A stretch of DNA of 51,226 bases from Pseudomonas avellanae BPIC 631 (GTDB lineage Bacteria; Pseudomonadota; Gammaproteobacteria; Pseudomonadales; Pseudomonadaceae). Shown piece by piece: positions 38,155 through 47,561 of this stretch; within the stretch, counting starts at the first letter, position 1, and every line of letters begins with the position of its first letter. The position numbers were made by a program, and so were the translations under genes. The notes under the pieces were generated by a model. It saw only the letters and a program-made list of their open reading frames with translations, was not told the DNA's origin and ran no database searches. The stretch spans positions 1-51,226 of the forward strand of contig NZ_ATDK01000052.1 of assembly GCF_000444135.1 (NCBI RefSeq). The letters run 5' to 3'.

Positions 38155-38829
38155 ATGACCACCTTGCTGGCCCTGGACACCGCCACTGAAGCCTGCTCAG
38201 TCGCTTTGCTGCATGACGGCAAGGTGCTGAGCCACTACGAGGTGATCCCGCGCCTGCACGCCCAGCGGCTGCTGCCCATGATCAAGGACCTGCTGGCCGA
38301 GGCGGGCGTCGCGATGTCGGCGCTGGACGCCATCGCCTTTGGCCGCGGCCCTGGTGCGTTCACTGGCGTGCGTATTGCCATCGGTGTCGTGCAAGGTCTG
38401 GCCTTCGCGCTGGAACGTCCGGTGCTGCCCGTGTCCAATCTTGCCGTACTGGCCCAGCGCGCGTTTCGTGAGCATGGCGTTTCCCAGGTCGCATCGGCCA
38501 TTGATGCGCGCATGGATGAAGTTTACTGGGGCTGTTACCGCGAGACTGCCGGCGAAATGCGTCTGCTCGGCAACGAAGCCGTCATGGCTCCCGAACTGGC
38601 GACGCTGCCGGTGGACGCCAGCGGGCAATGGTTCGGTTCGGGGACGGGCTGGGGCTATGCCGAGCGTATTCCGGTCAGCCTGGCAGGTCACGATGCAAGC
38701 ATGCTGCCCCATGCACAGGACCTGCTGACCCTTGCCACCTTTGCCTGGCACCGTGGCGAAGCCTTGCCGGCAGACGATGCACAGCCGGTTTACCTGCGTG
38801 ACAAGGTCGCCACGCCGAAGGCGCGTTGA
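38155..38829 (+). CDS. tsaB: tRNA threonylcarbamoyladenosine biosynthesis protein TsaB
   Basis: 224 aa. ASKHA-fold protein with LALDTATEACSVAL at the start and AFGRGPGAFTGVRI, the TsaB signature. It partners TsaD and TsaE to place t6A37 on ANN-reading tRNAs. Formerly yeaZ. The ATG at 38155 is where the family starts; the frame is open 15 codons upstream through the adk terminator, which excludes a longer product. Confidence 0.95.
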   Translation: MTTLLALDTATEACSVALLHDGKVLSHYEVIPRLHAQRLLPMIKDLLAEAGVAMSALDAIAFGRGPGAFTGVRIAIGVVQGLAFALERPVLPVSNLAVLAQRAFREHGVSQVASAIDARMDEVYWGCYRETAGEMRLLGNEAVMAPELATLPVDASGQWFGSGTGWGYAERIPVSLAGHDASMLPHAQDLLTLATFAWHRGEALPADDAQPVYLRDKVATPKAR

Positions 38830-39052
38830 TAAGTGCAGGCGCATTGATGTTCAATGCCTGGCGCAACTCCCGGAATGAGTGCCCTCAGCAGAAAACTATC
38901 AATTAGCCATCTACCGTTTGTCGTCTGAATGCTCTTAAATCTCATTTCGCGAAAACAATTTGCAATATGTGTGGTCTAGTTATTGTTAAGTAATTTGCGA
39001 ACTGCCGTGCAGTGATGCTAAATTGCCACTATCGACACCGAGTATATAATCG
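38830..39052. other. AT-rich intergenic region after tsaB
   Basis: 223 bp, clearly AT-richer than its neighbours between 38890 and 39050. It probably contains the promoter for the next gene. A TTGCAA near 38961 and TATTGT near 38982 are about 15 bp apart, too close for a confident sigma-70 call. Nothing else recognised. Confidence 0.35.
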
Positions 39053-39364
39053 ATGCGCATAGACGGACCCTCACAACGCTCTTACCCGATCAAGCGAAAG
39101 CCGCAAAAAACGCCTTCTACCGTTGAAGGTACTTTTGAGGAAGTCGTGGTTGATGCCGAGTTGCCGCCACCTGCGGCGCAAGCTCGTCGTGAATCGGGTG
39201 ATTCGCCTGTTGGCAGCACCGCCAACGTGCCTGCGCGTCCGCATGACATCATCTTTCCGCGCTCCATGAGCTCTCGTGTCGCCCATGCGCTGGCCAGCTA
39301 CCTGACCACTGCCAGCTTTGTAGATTGGGACCTTGAAGTATCGGGGCTCGACCTTCACGTTTGA
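39053..39364 (+). CDS. Hypothetical protein, 103 aa
   Basis: The N-terminal half is basic and Pro-rich (QRSYPIKRKPQKTPSTVEGTF), probably disordered. The C-terminal part is more ordered (DIIFPRSMSSRVAHALASYLTTASFVDWDLEVSGLDLHV) and looks like a short conserved motif. No signal peptide. No Shine-Dalgarno is visible before the ATG at 39053. Its stop overlaps the DUF72 gene start by four bases, supporting that it is expressed. Function unknown. Confidence 0.7.
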   Translation: MRIDGPSQRSYPIKRKPQKTPSTVEGTFEEVVVDAELPPPAAQARRESGDSPVGSTANVPARPHDIIFPRSMSSRVAHALASYLTTASFVDWDLEVSGLDLHV

Positions 39365-40230
39365 TTGTGACTCGCCTGCCTTACTACCTCGGTTGTCCGT
39401 CATGGAGTGAAAACGCCTGGCGTGATTCGTTGTACCCCGAAGATGCCCGTCCCACTGATTTTCTGAGCTTCTACACGCAGGTGTTCAACGTCGTTGAAGG
39501 CAACACTACCTTCTATGCACGGCCCGCTGCTACGACTGTGCAGCGCTGGGCAGAAACAATGCCTGAAGACTTTCGCTTCACGGCCAAATTTCATAAAGAC
39601 ATCAGCCACTATGGCGACCTTCGTCAGCAGGTCGGCGCGGCAGAAGCATTCATTCGCCTGCTCGCACCGTTGGGTGGCCGGATCGCGCCGTTCTGGCTGC
39701 AATTGCCCGCCAGTTTCACCCCGCAGCGGCTTTCCGAACTGGTCGGTTTTATCGACGAGCTGAACGTGCCGCTGGCAGTAGAAGTGCGCAATATGGCGTT
39801 TTTCATGAAGGGTGACGAGGAGCGTATGCTCAATCGCCTGTTGCTTGATCGAGGTGTTGAGCGCATCTGTCTCGATTCGCGCGCATTGTTCAGTTGCGTG
39901 TCCAGCGACCCCGCCGTGCTCCACGCCCAGTCCAAGAAACCCAAGGTGCCGCCACGCCCAGCGGCGCTGACCTCGTTCCCTCAGGTCCGCTTCATCGGCG
40001 GCCCGGACCTGGAGGCCAATAATGAGTTTCTTGTGCAATGGGTGGAAAAGGTCGCCGTATGGATCGAAGAGGGCCACACGCCCTATGTGTTTCTGCACAC
40101 CCCCGACAACCTCAAGGCCCCCGAGCAGGCCAGACGTTTTCACGAGCAATTGATGCTGCGCTTGCCTGGCTTGCCGGCATTGCCTGAACTGGATCGCGGG
40201 CCGCAGGTGGAACAGTTGGGCTTGCTCTGA
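39361..40230 (+). CDS. DUF72 domain-containing protein (YecE-like)
   Basis: 289 aa. Typical of DUF72: LGCPSWSENAWRDSLYP, EGNTTFYARPAATTVQRWAE, FRFTAKFHKDISH and ..FLHTPDNLKAPEQARRF near the end, which predict a TIM-barrel. The function of the family is not established. The start is TTG at 39361, overlapping the preceding stop codon; a GTG at 39367 is the alternative. Confidence 0.88.
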   Translation: MIVTRLPYYLGCPSWSENAWRDSLYPEDARPTDFLSFYTQVFNVVEGNTTFYARPAATTVQRWAETMPEDFRFTAKFHKDISHYGDLRQQVGAAEAFIRLLAPLGGRIAPFWLQLPASFTPQRLSELVGFIDELNVPLAVEVRNMAFFMKGDEERMLNRLLLDRGVERICLDSRALFSCVSSDPAVLHAQSKKPKVPPRPAALTSFPQVRFIGGPDLEANNEFLVQWVEKVAVWIEEGHTPYVFLHTPDNLKAPEQARRFHEQLMLRLPGLPALPELDRGPQVEQLGLL

Positions 40231-40279
40231 GGTCTGCAGATACAGGCTGATAGCGCCTGACTCTGTGGAGAGCGTGCAG

Positions 40280-40384
40280 ATGGATTCACAATTGCGCCGT
40301 TTTGACGTTTACACCGGCACTTTCAACCATGCCCTGCAATTTGCCCCTGAGGATCAGGTCAAGGACCAGGCATGCGCGTGCTGC
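40280..40384 (+). CDS. Possible 34-aa small protein upstream of the extensin-like gene
   Basis: ATG 40280 to TGA 40382-40384, encoding MDSQLRRFDVYTGTFNHALQ.. and ending CAC. GGAGAG lies seven bases upstream, a better ribosome-binding site than the next gene has. It overlaps the extensin-like start (40372) by 13 bases in another frame, as a leader peptide coupling translation would. It could equally be a gene remnant or chance. Confidence 0.35.
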
Positions 40385-41061
40385 TGATCTTCCTGCTGCT
40401 CTGTGCAGGCATGGTGTTGGCTGTCTGGCGCGGCTGGGTCGATGTGCCTGCGCGCTGGAACCCTTGGGCGCCGCTGGATGTGCGAGCCGAGCCCAACTTC
40501 CTGACCTCTTACAAATTGTCACGATTGCGCGACGACCCGGCGCTGTGCGATCAGGTGCTGAGCGCTTCGGGGCTGCGTTTCAGTCGTCAGGCCGACAGCG
40601 CCCCTTCTGTACAATGCCCGCTGGAGAACACGTTGCGTATCCAGGGGGGTGATGTGGCGCTGAGCAGCAGCTTTCTGGCCAGCTGCCCGCTGGCAGTGGC
40701 CTATGCGCTGTTCGATATTCATACCTTGCAGCCCGCCGCGCAGGCAGTCTTTGGCCAGCGGGTCGCGCGAATCGATCATCTGGGCAGCTTCGCCTGCCGC
40801 AACATCTACAACCGCGCCAACAGCCGCCTCAGCCAGCACGCGACCGCCAACGCGCTGGATATCGCGGGCTTCCGCCTTGCTGACGGCCAGCGGATCAACC
40901 TGCTCAGGGACTGGGGCGACAGTGGCGACAAAGGGCGTTTTCTGACGCTGGTCCGCGACGGCGCGTGCAAGAACTTCAGCACCGTGCTCGGACCACAGTA
41001 CAACGCCGCGCATCGCGATCATTTTCACATGGACATGGGGAGGTGGCGGGTATGTAGGTAG
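40372..41061 (+). CDS. Extensin-like family protein
   Basis: 229 aa. An N-terminal hydrophobic segment (MRVLLIFLLLCAGMVLAVW) would anchor or export it. The Extensin-like_C domain follows (about 40-229), with SQHATANALDIAGF and, at the end, HRDHFHMDMG. The conserved His and Asp residues of these motifs resemble those of peptidase M15/VanY-like zinc enzymes, so an envelope-acting hydrolase is possible. Starts at ATG 40372 inside the end of a possible small ORF. Confidence 0.85.
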   Translation: MRVLLIFLLLCAGMVLAVWRGWVDVPARWNPWAPLDVRAEPNFLTSYKLSRLRDDPALCDQVLSASGLRFSRQADSAPSVQCPLENTLRIQGGDVALSSSFLASCPLAVAYALFDIHTLQPAAQAVFGQRVARIDHLGSFACRNIYNRANSRLSQHATANALDIAGFRLADGQRINLLRDWGDSGDKGRFLTLVRDGACKNFSTVLGPQYNAAHRDHFHMDMGRWRVCR

Positions 41062-41077
41062 GGCGGTTTTAAGCTTT

Positions 41078-41147
41078 AAGCTGCAAGCCTCAAGCTTTGA
41101 TCCAAGTCGCTTCTAGCTTCCAGCTAACAGCTTGAGGCTTGCAGCTT
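41078..41147. repeat. Long inverted repeat between convergent genes
   Basis: Perfect 19-bp arms AAGCTGCAAGCCTCAAGCT (41078-41096) and its reverse complement (41129-41147), separated by 32 bp that is itself rich in AGCTT motifs. Imperfect extension outwards brings in GGCGG/CCGCC. Such AGCTTGAAGCTGCAAG-type repeats recur between Pseudomonas genes. It could stop transcription from both sides. Confidence 0.85.
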
Positions 41148-41770
41148 CAAGCCGCCATCCTCAGGTTTTGCAGGATCAGTGGGCGGGCCCAGCCGTTTTC
41201 GTAGTCGAACTGGCGTTGTTGGGCGGCAATGGTCTGCTCGTCCAGTGGCAGGGCGGGCTTGTCGGCCAGGTTCCATTCAAGTTCGGCGATCGGCATGTGC
41301 AATGGGCGTGGTTGCGGGCCGGGGCCTGGTTTGACGCTGTCGTCGTAAGGGCTCAGAACGGTCGGGCGCACCCAGTGGTTCTCGAATTCCAGGCTACGTT
41401 GCTGTTCGATCATTTCCGCCATGCTGAAAGGCTCGGCAGGCGGCGGCAGCAGCTCGAGGTCAAATTCGGCGATTGGCAGAAACAGAGGTTCAGGTGGTTT
41501 GACCTCGGTGTCAGTCACCGGGCAGGTACGTTGCTCGACAATTTTGCTCAGGGTTTTTGCGCCAGCGACCGGTTCGCCTGTTTCAACATCCACTTCCACA
41601 GCCGTTGGGTGCACGGGTACGGGAGTGCTTTCACTGACCTGATCCGCCATCGCCCGGGCAAATGCATCCGACCACAGCTGCGTCACACCACCCAGTGTGC
41701 GGCTGTTGCGAACGCTAAAGTCGCCTGAGTGCGACAAATAGCCGATGGATGATTGAACAATGTCTGACAT
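41147..41770 (-). CDS. Hypothetical protein with an internal tandem duplication
   Basis: 207 aa from ATG 41770, cytosolic by appearance. Two related blocks of about 45 residues occupy the second half: [37 protein letters not shown] and [37 protein letters not shown]. Shared pattern: PIAE, L, PA.P, QQR, EN.W.RP. Function unknown; its position beside rsmJ is one I recall in other Pseudomonas. The frame extends to a TTG at 41800, but the ATG is preferred. The stop codon lies in the right arm of the inverted repeat. Confidence 0.8.
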   Translation of the reverse strand: MSDIVQSSIGYLSHSGDFSVRNSRTLGGVTQLWSDAFARAMADQVSESTPVPVHPTAVEVDVETGEPVAGAKTLSKIVEQRTCPVTDTEVKPPEPLFLPIAEFDLELLPPPAEPFSMAEMIEQQRSLEFENHWVRPTVLSPYDDSVKPGPGPQPRPLHMPIAELEWNLADKPALPLDEQTIAAQQRQFDYENGWARPLILQNLRMAA

Positions 41771-41818
41771 AGCGATCAGTACTGGCCTTGGGTCTGGCAA
41801 AATGCCGGATACTTGGTT

Positions 41819-41837
41819 ATCGGCAGATTTTGCCGAT
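41819..41837. promoter_or_regulatory. Hairpin/palindrome in the rsmJ upstream region
   Basis: ATCGGCA / TGCCGAT, 7-bp arms around GATTT, followed by an AT-rich TTAACAATTTTT. It lies between the divergent hypothetical gene and rsmJ. Could be an operator or a short attenuator; evidence is limited to the symmetry. Confidence 0.35.
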
Positions 41838-41866
41838 CATTAACAATTTTTGAGTGTGTAAACGTA

Positions 41867-42676
41867 ATGACCGAGCAGCAAGCAGGCAGTCGTATCCGGG
41901 TTGAAGCGCTGGCAATCGACGGGCAAGAACACGCCGCGCAATGGGCGCAGCGTCTGGGCTTGCCGTTGCAGGATGCCGACGCAGATTTTGCACTGCAAAT
42001 GACCGACGATGGCCTGCAATTGCAGCAATTGGGCGACGACGTGCCGGGCGCGGTGCGGGTCGACTTTGTCGAAGGCGCGGTCGCCCATCGGCGATTGTTT
42101 GGCGGCGGCACCGGGCAGATGATTGCCAAGGCAGTCGGCATTCAGCCAGGTGTTCGCCCCAGCGTGCTGGATGCCACGGCGGGCCTGGGCAAGGATGCCT
42201 TCGTGCTGGCGAGCCTTGGCTGCGAGATGAGCCTGATCGAGCGCCAGCCGATCATCGCCGCGCTGCTCGAAGATGGCCTGGCGCGTGGGCGCAGCGACCG
42301 TGATATCGGCCCGATCATCGCCCGGATGCGCCTGCTGACCGGCAACTCTATCGAGATCATTCGAAGCTGGGCGGGTGAGCCGCCGCAGGTCATCTACCTT
42401 GACCCGATGTTCCCGCATCGGGAAAAAACCGCGCTGGTGAAGAAGGAAATGCGCCTGTTCCGGCCGCTGGTGGGCGATGACATGGACGCGCCAGCGTTGC
42501 TTGCGGCGGCGCTGGCGCTTGCCACCCATCGCGTGGTGGTCAAACGGCCGCGCAAGGCGCCGTGTATCGACGGCCCCAAGCCGGGTTACGCGCTGGACGG
42601 CAAGTCCAGCCGTTATGACATCTATCCCCGAAAAGCCCTGAAACCCAAGGCTGTCGAGCAAGCGCCGGACCTGTAG
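41867..42676 (+). CDS. rsmJ: 16S rRNA (guanine-1516-N2)-methyltransferase
   Basis: 269 aa. RsmJ methylates N2 of G1516 in 16S rRNA with SAM. The SAM-binding motif [17 protein letters not shown] and the catalytic-type DPMFPHR are present, as is the conserved [21 protein letters not shown]. The start is ATG 41867; the open frame upstream of it carries no conserved sequence. Confidence 0.95.
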   Translation: MTEQQAGSRIRVEALAIDGQEHAAQWAQRLGLPLQDADADFALQMTDDGLQLQQLGDDVPGAVRVDFVEGAVAHRRLFGGGTGQMIAKAVGIQPGVRPSVLDATAGLGKDAFVLASLGCEMSLIERQPIIAALLEDGLARGRSDRDIGPIIARMRLLTGNSIEIIRSWAGEPPQVIYLDPMFPHREKTALVKKEMRLFRPLVGDDMDAPALLAAALALATHRVVVKRPRKAPCIDGPKPGYALDGKSSRYDIYPRKALKPKAVEQAPDL

Positions 42677-42677
42677 C

Positions 42678-43331
42678 TCAAGCGTCCGGGCGGTAGGCGC
42701 GCATGAACAACATCACGACTTCCCGGACATGCTCCTCGGCCATGTCCTGATCGGCCGGTGCAGCGCAGCCGACCAGCAGACGGAAGTTGTGCACACCCTT
42801 GATCATGTTCAGAAAATGCTCGGCGGCGCGTGTCGGGTGTTCGATGCGCAGACTGCCGTTTTGATCGATCTGAACCAGCACGCTTTCCATTTCGGCGATA
42901 AGCCGCTGCGGGCCGGCCTCGAAAAAGATCTGCGAAATGTTCGGGTCCTGGGTGCCCAGGGTCACCATCAGGCGATGCAGGTCCAGCGATTCCGGGCTGT
43001 TGAACAGGTTCTGGAAGGCGCGGGCGATGTTCAACAGCGCGGTTTCTGTGCTCAAGCTTTCGGCCCGCGTGAACAGTGCCGCAGGCATCTGCTCCTCGCA
43101 ACGCGCCACCACGGCGGCTGAAAACAGCGTGTCCTTGTCGGTGAAGTGACTGTAGACGGTGAGCTTGGAGACCCCGGCTGCGCTGGCGATCGCGTCCATG
43201 CTGGTGTTCGCGTAGCCGTTGCTGATGAACAGGCTCTTCGCCGACTGCAGAATGGCTTTACGCTTCTCCGGGTCCTTGGGGCGGCCGGGGCCTGGGTTCG
43301 GGGCGTCACCGTGTTGCTGAATAGTGGGCAT
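42678..43331 (-). CDS. mexL: TetR-family repressor of the adjacent RND efflux operon (MexL-like)
   Basis: 217 aa, intact. TetR helix-turn-helix (about 25-70; AILQSAKSLFISNGYANTSMDAIASAAGVSKLTVYSHF) and a TetR C-terminal domain (AcrR-like, AAEHFLNMIKG). It is divergent from mexJ with 91 bp between, the arrangement of mexL-mexJK in P. aeruginosa, where MexL represses mexJK and itself. Here the regulated pump genes are broken, so the repressor may have no useful target left. Symbol given by synteny and orientation. Confidence 0.82.
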   Translation of the reverse strand: MPTIQQHGDAPNPGPGRPKDPEKRKAILQSAKSLFISNGYANTSMDAIASAAGVSKLTVYSHFTDKDTLFSAAVVARCEEQMPAALFTRAESLSTETALLNIARAFQNLFNSPESLDLHRLMVTLGTQDPNISQIFFEAGPQRLIAEMESVLVQIDQNGSLRIEHPTRAAEHFLNMIKGVHNFRLLVGCAAPADQDMAEEHVREVVMLFMRAYRPDA

Positions 43332-43345
43332 GGGACCTAAATAAT

Positions 43346-43386
43346 GTACTGGTGAGTTTTATAATTTTAAATATACTCGCCAATAC
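43346..43386. promoter_or_regulatory. Probable MexL operator and mexJK promoter
   Basis: Near-palindrome GTACTGGTGAGT (43346-43357) / ACTCGCCAATAC (43375-43386) around an AT-rich centre that contains a consensus -10 box TATAAT at 43360-43365. No good -35 is seen at 17 bp. The symmetry placed over a -10 box is what a TetR operator usually looks like. Confidence 0.55.
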
Positions 43387-43422
43387 AAATATTCCAAGCC
43401 TGCTTTCATCAAGGTTCACACC

Positions 43423-44459
43423 ATGTTTAGCGATGCCCGTCCTCTCGTCGTGCCGTTGTGCCTGATTGCGTTGCTCGCCGCCTGTGGTCAGGAGGTCACG
43501 GCGCCGCTGGTCGTGCGCCCGGCCATGGTGGTGCAACCGCTGCCGTCCGCGCAGTCAGTGGACAGCTTTCCTGACGAGGTGCGCGCGCGTTTCGAGCCTG
43601 ATCTGGCGTTTCGCATTTCCGGCAAGGTCAGCAAGCGCCTGGTCGAGGAAGGGCAGCGGGTCAAGGCCAATCAAGCGCTGGCCGAGCTGGATGCGTAGGA
43701 CGTATGCCTGCAACTGGAGGCCACCCGTGCCCAGGTCAGCGCCGCAGAGGCCAATCTGCAACTGGTCCGCGCTGATCGGGATCGCTACAAGACCCTGCTG
43801 GATCGGCAGATGGTCAGCCGTTCGCAGTACGACAACGCAGAAAACCTCTATCGGTCGGGTGAAGCGCGGCTCAAGCAGATCAAGGCCGAACTGACTGTGG
43901 CCGACAATCAGACCGGCTACAGCGTGCTCCGCGCCCCGCAGGACGGTGTGATCGCCAGACGGTCTGTCGAGGTGGGCAGGTGGTTGCCGCCGGGCAGACG
44001 GCGTTTACCTTGGCCGCCGACGGCGAACGCGAAGTGTCGATCAGCTTGCCGGAGCAGAATTTTGCGCGGCGCATACGCGAGCTGTCGCCGTCGGCGGATC
44101 CGCGCTCCCCAACCTTTGCCGCCCGTGTGGCGTTTGCCGGAGGGCAGGTGCCGGCCGACCTGGGCCAGAGCGCCCGGGTATTCATCGCCTCCGATCAGGC
44201 TGCGTCACTGGCGGTGCCGCTCTCGGCAGTCAGCGCGGAGAACGGCGTGAGTTATGTCTGGCGACTCAACCCTGACAGCACAATCAAGCGCGTGCTCGTG
44301 CAATTGGGCCCGTATGGTCAGGAATCGGTGCCTGTGCTGGACGGGCTGAAAGACACCGATTGGGTCGTTGCTGCCGGTGTACATGTGCTGCGCGAGGGCG
44401 AGTTGATTCGTCCGGTGGACCGTAACAATCGCGCTGTGAAACTGGCCGCCAGGGAGTAG
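43423..44459 (+). pseudogene. mexJ: mexJ homologue, RND efflux membrane-fusion protein (nonsense + frameshift)
   Basis: If intact it would be a lipoprotein (lipobox LAAC, Cys22-24 region) of about 345 aa bridging the RND pump and an outer-membrane channel. The frame is stopped by TAG at 43696-43698 in ALAELDA-stop-DV, where relatives keep an open frame, best explained by CAG to TAG. The frame continues in phase to about 43977. There one base is missing: the sequence shifts to VVAAGQTAFTLAADGEREVSISLPEQNF in the next frame and runs to the normal end at 44459. So both a nonsense codon and a 1-base deletion are present. The start ATG 43423 has AAGG eight bases before it. The product would be about 91 aa and non-functional. 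Confidence 0.9.
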
Positions 44460-44464
44460 GCACG

Positions 44465-47400
44465 ATGCATTTCAATCTTTCCGAATGGGCGTTGTGTCAT
44501 CGTCAGGTGGTGCTGTATCTGATGATAGTGCTGGCAATCGTGGGTGCTGTGTCCTACACCAGGCTTGGGCAAAGCGACGACCCGCCGTTCACCTTCAAAG
44601 CCATGGTAATCCGCACCCTGTGGCCCGGCGCGAGTGCCGAGGAAGTTGCCCGGCAAGTCACCGACCGCATTGAAAAGAAGCTCATGGAAACCGGTGAATA
44701 TGAGCGTATCGCCTCGTTTTCGCGGCCCGACGAATTGACCGTCACCTTCGTGGCATGCGATTCGATGTTTTCGGCGTACTTGCCGGAGCTCTGGTATCAG
44801 ATCCGCAAGAAGATCGGTGACATTCGCCAGAACCTGCCGCCCGGCGTTCAGGGGCCATTTTTCAACGATGAGTTCGGCACCACCTTTGGCAACATCTATG
44901 CACTGACCGGTGAGGGTTTTGATTACGCGGTGCTCAAGGATTACGCCGACCGCACTCAGATTCAGCTGCAGCGGGTCAAGAACGTCGGCAAGGTCTAACT
45001 GATCGGCCTGCAGGACGAGAAAATCTGGATCGAGCTGTCGAACGTCAAGCTGGCCACCCTGGGCCTGCCGCTGCAAGACGTCCAGCAAGCCCTGGAGGCG
45101 CAGAGCGCGGTGTCGTCGGCGGGTTTCTACGAGACCTCGAGCGAGCGCATTCAGGTTCATGTCAGTGGTCGTTTTCAGACCGTGGATGAAATTCGTAATT
45201 TTCTGCTGCGTGTCGGTAATCGCACGCTGCGGATCAGCGATCTGGCCGAGGTGCACCGTGGTTTCAACGATCCGCCTGCGCCGCGCATGCGTTTCATGAA
45301 CGAAGACGCCCTGGGGCTGGCCGTGGCCATGAAAGACGGCGGCGACATCCTCGTGCTGGGGCGCGCGCTGGAGACCGAATTTGCCCGCCTGCAGAAAAAC
45401 CTGCCGGCCGGGATGCAGTTGCGCAAGGTGTCCGATCAGCCAGCAGCGGTCAAGACCGGCGTCGGCGAGTTCATTCAGGTGCTTGCAGAAGCGCTGATCA
45501 TCGTGCTGCTGGTGAGCTTTTTCTCGCTGGGGGTGCGCACCGGCATGGTGGTCGCGCTGGCCATCCCGCTGGTGCTGGCCATGACCTTTGCCGCCATCTA
45601 CTACCTGGGCATCGGCCTGCACAAGATTTCCCTCGGTACGCTGGTGCTGGCCCTGGGTTTGCTGGTGGATGACGCAATCATCGCCGTGGAAATGATGGCG
45701 ATCAAGATGGAGCAGGGCTACGACCGGCTCAAGGCGGCCAGCTTCGCCTGGACCAGCACGGCGTTCCCGATGCTCACCGGCACGTTGATCACCGCTGCCG
45801 GTTTCCTGCCGATTGCGACCGCACAATCCAGCACTGGCGAATACACCCGTTCGATCTTTCAGGTCGTGACCATCGCGCTGATCGCGTCATGGATCGCTGC
45901 GGTGATGTTTGTGCCGTATCTGGGCGACCGACTGTTGCCGGACCTGGCCAAGCGACACGCCTCCCGGCACGGCAGCGACGCCCCCGACCCTTACGCCACA
46001 CCGTTTTATAAGCGGGTACGCGCGTTGGTCGGCTGGTGTGTCAGGCGACGCAAGACGGTGATTGTCGCCACGGTCGGGCTGTTTGTGTTGTCGGTGGTGA
46101 TGTTCAAATTCGTACCGCAGCAGTTCTTTCCTGCTTCGGGCCGTCTGGAACTGATGATTGACCTGAAACTGGCCGAAGGTGCTTCGCTGACCAATACCGC
46201 AGAGCAGGTCAAACGGCTGGAGCAGATGCTCAAGGATCATCAGGGTATCGATAATTATGTGGCGTACGTGGGCACCGGTTCGCCGCGCTTCTACCTGCCG
46301 CTGGACCAGCAATTGCCTGCGCCCAGCTTCGCCCAGTTTGTGGTGCTGGCTCGCAGCATCGAAGACCGCGAAGCCATTCGTGGCTGGCTTATTTCCAGCC
46401 TGAATGAGCAGTTTCCGACGCTGCGCTCCAGGGTCACACGTCTGGAAAACGGCCCGCCCGTTGGTTACCCGGTGCAGTTCCGGGTAACCGGCGAGCACAT
46501 CGAAGTGGTCAGGGCGCTGGCGCGCAAGGTGCAGGACAGGGTCCGTGAAAACCCTCACGTCGCCAACGTTCATCTGGACTGGGAAGAGCCGAGCAAAGTC
46601 GTGCACCTGAACATCGATCAGGACCGTGCGCGGGCGCTGGGCGTGACCACGGCGGACCTTTCGGCATTCCTGCGCAACTCGCTGACCGGCTCCAGCGTCA
46701 GCCAGTTTCGCGATGATGACGAGTTGATTGACATCCTGCTGCGTGGCACCCGCAACGAACGTGAGCAACTGGGCGCGCTGTCCAGCCTGGCGATCCCGAC
46801 GCAAAATGGTACCAGCGTTGCGCTTTCGCAGGTGGCTACCCTCGATTACGGTTTTGAAGAGGGCGTTATCTGGCACCGCAACCGCCTGCCGAGCGTCACT
46901 GTACGCGCCGACATCTATGGCAAGGGGCAACCGGCCACCCTGGTCAAACAAATCCTGCCGACACTGGATTCGGTGCGCGCTGAGCTGCCTGACGGTTATC
47001 TGCTGGAAGTGGGTGGTACGGTCGAGGACTCGGCGCGGGGGCAGAACTCGGTGAATGCGGGTATGCCGTTGTTCATCGTGGTGGTGCTGACACTGCTGAT
47101 GATTCAGTTGCGCAGTTTCTCGCGCATGCTCATGGTGTTCATCACCGCGCCCCTGGCGGCTGATCGGCGTCACGCTGTTCCTGCTGATCTTCAATCAGCC
47201 GTTCGGCTTTGTGGCCATGCTGGGCACCATCGCGCTGTCCGGAATGATCATGCGCAATTCGGTGATTCTGGTCGATCAGATCGAGCAGGACATCACCGCC
47301 GGGCTGGACCAATGGCACGCGATCATCGATGCCACCGTGCGCCGCTTCCGCCCGATCGTGCTGACTGCTCTGGCCGCAGTGCTGGCGATGATACCGCTGT

Positions 47401-47531
47401 CACGCAGCCTGTTTTTCGGCCCGATGGCCGTGGCTATCATGGGTGGTCTGATCGTCGCCACGGCGCTGACCCTGCTGTTCCTGCCCGCGCTGTATGCCGC
47501 GTGGTTCAGGGTGAAACGGGGGGATGAATAG
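44465..47531 (+). pseudogene. mexK: mexK homologue, RND efflux transporter (nonsense + frameshift)
   Basis: The joined frames give about 1021 residues, the right size for MexK, with RND features (FNDEFGTTFGNIYALTG; membrane segments near IVLLVSFFSLGVRTGMVVALAIPLVLAM; LVLALGLLVDDAIIAVEMM). A TAA at 44996-44998 interrupts NVGKV-stop-LIGLQDEKIW with the frame unchanged on both sides, so a substitution (GAA to TAA would do). At about 47156-47159 one extra base shifts the frame: CCCCTGGCGGCTGATC where CCCCTGGGGCTGATC would encode PLGLIGV; the end then reads on to 47531 in another frame. It follows mexJ by 5 bp and was clearly its operon partner. Confidence 0.9.
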
Positions 47532-47561
47532 ACCGTTACCCACCCGCTGCGGCAGGTTCGC

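Noticed and set aside
44318..45826. 502-aa minus-strand open frame
   Set aside because: Antisense shadow of the mexK pseudogene; no motif and a His/Gln/Arg-rich composition.
43423..47531. Stop-codon readthrough or selenocysteine-type recoding in mexJK
   Set aside because: The stops are TAG and TAA in ordinary context, and each gene also has a frameshift, which recoding would not explain.
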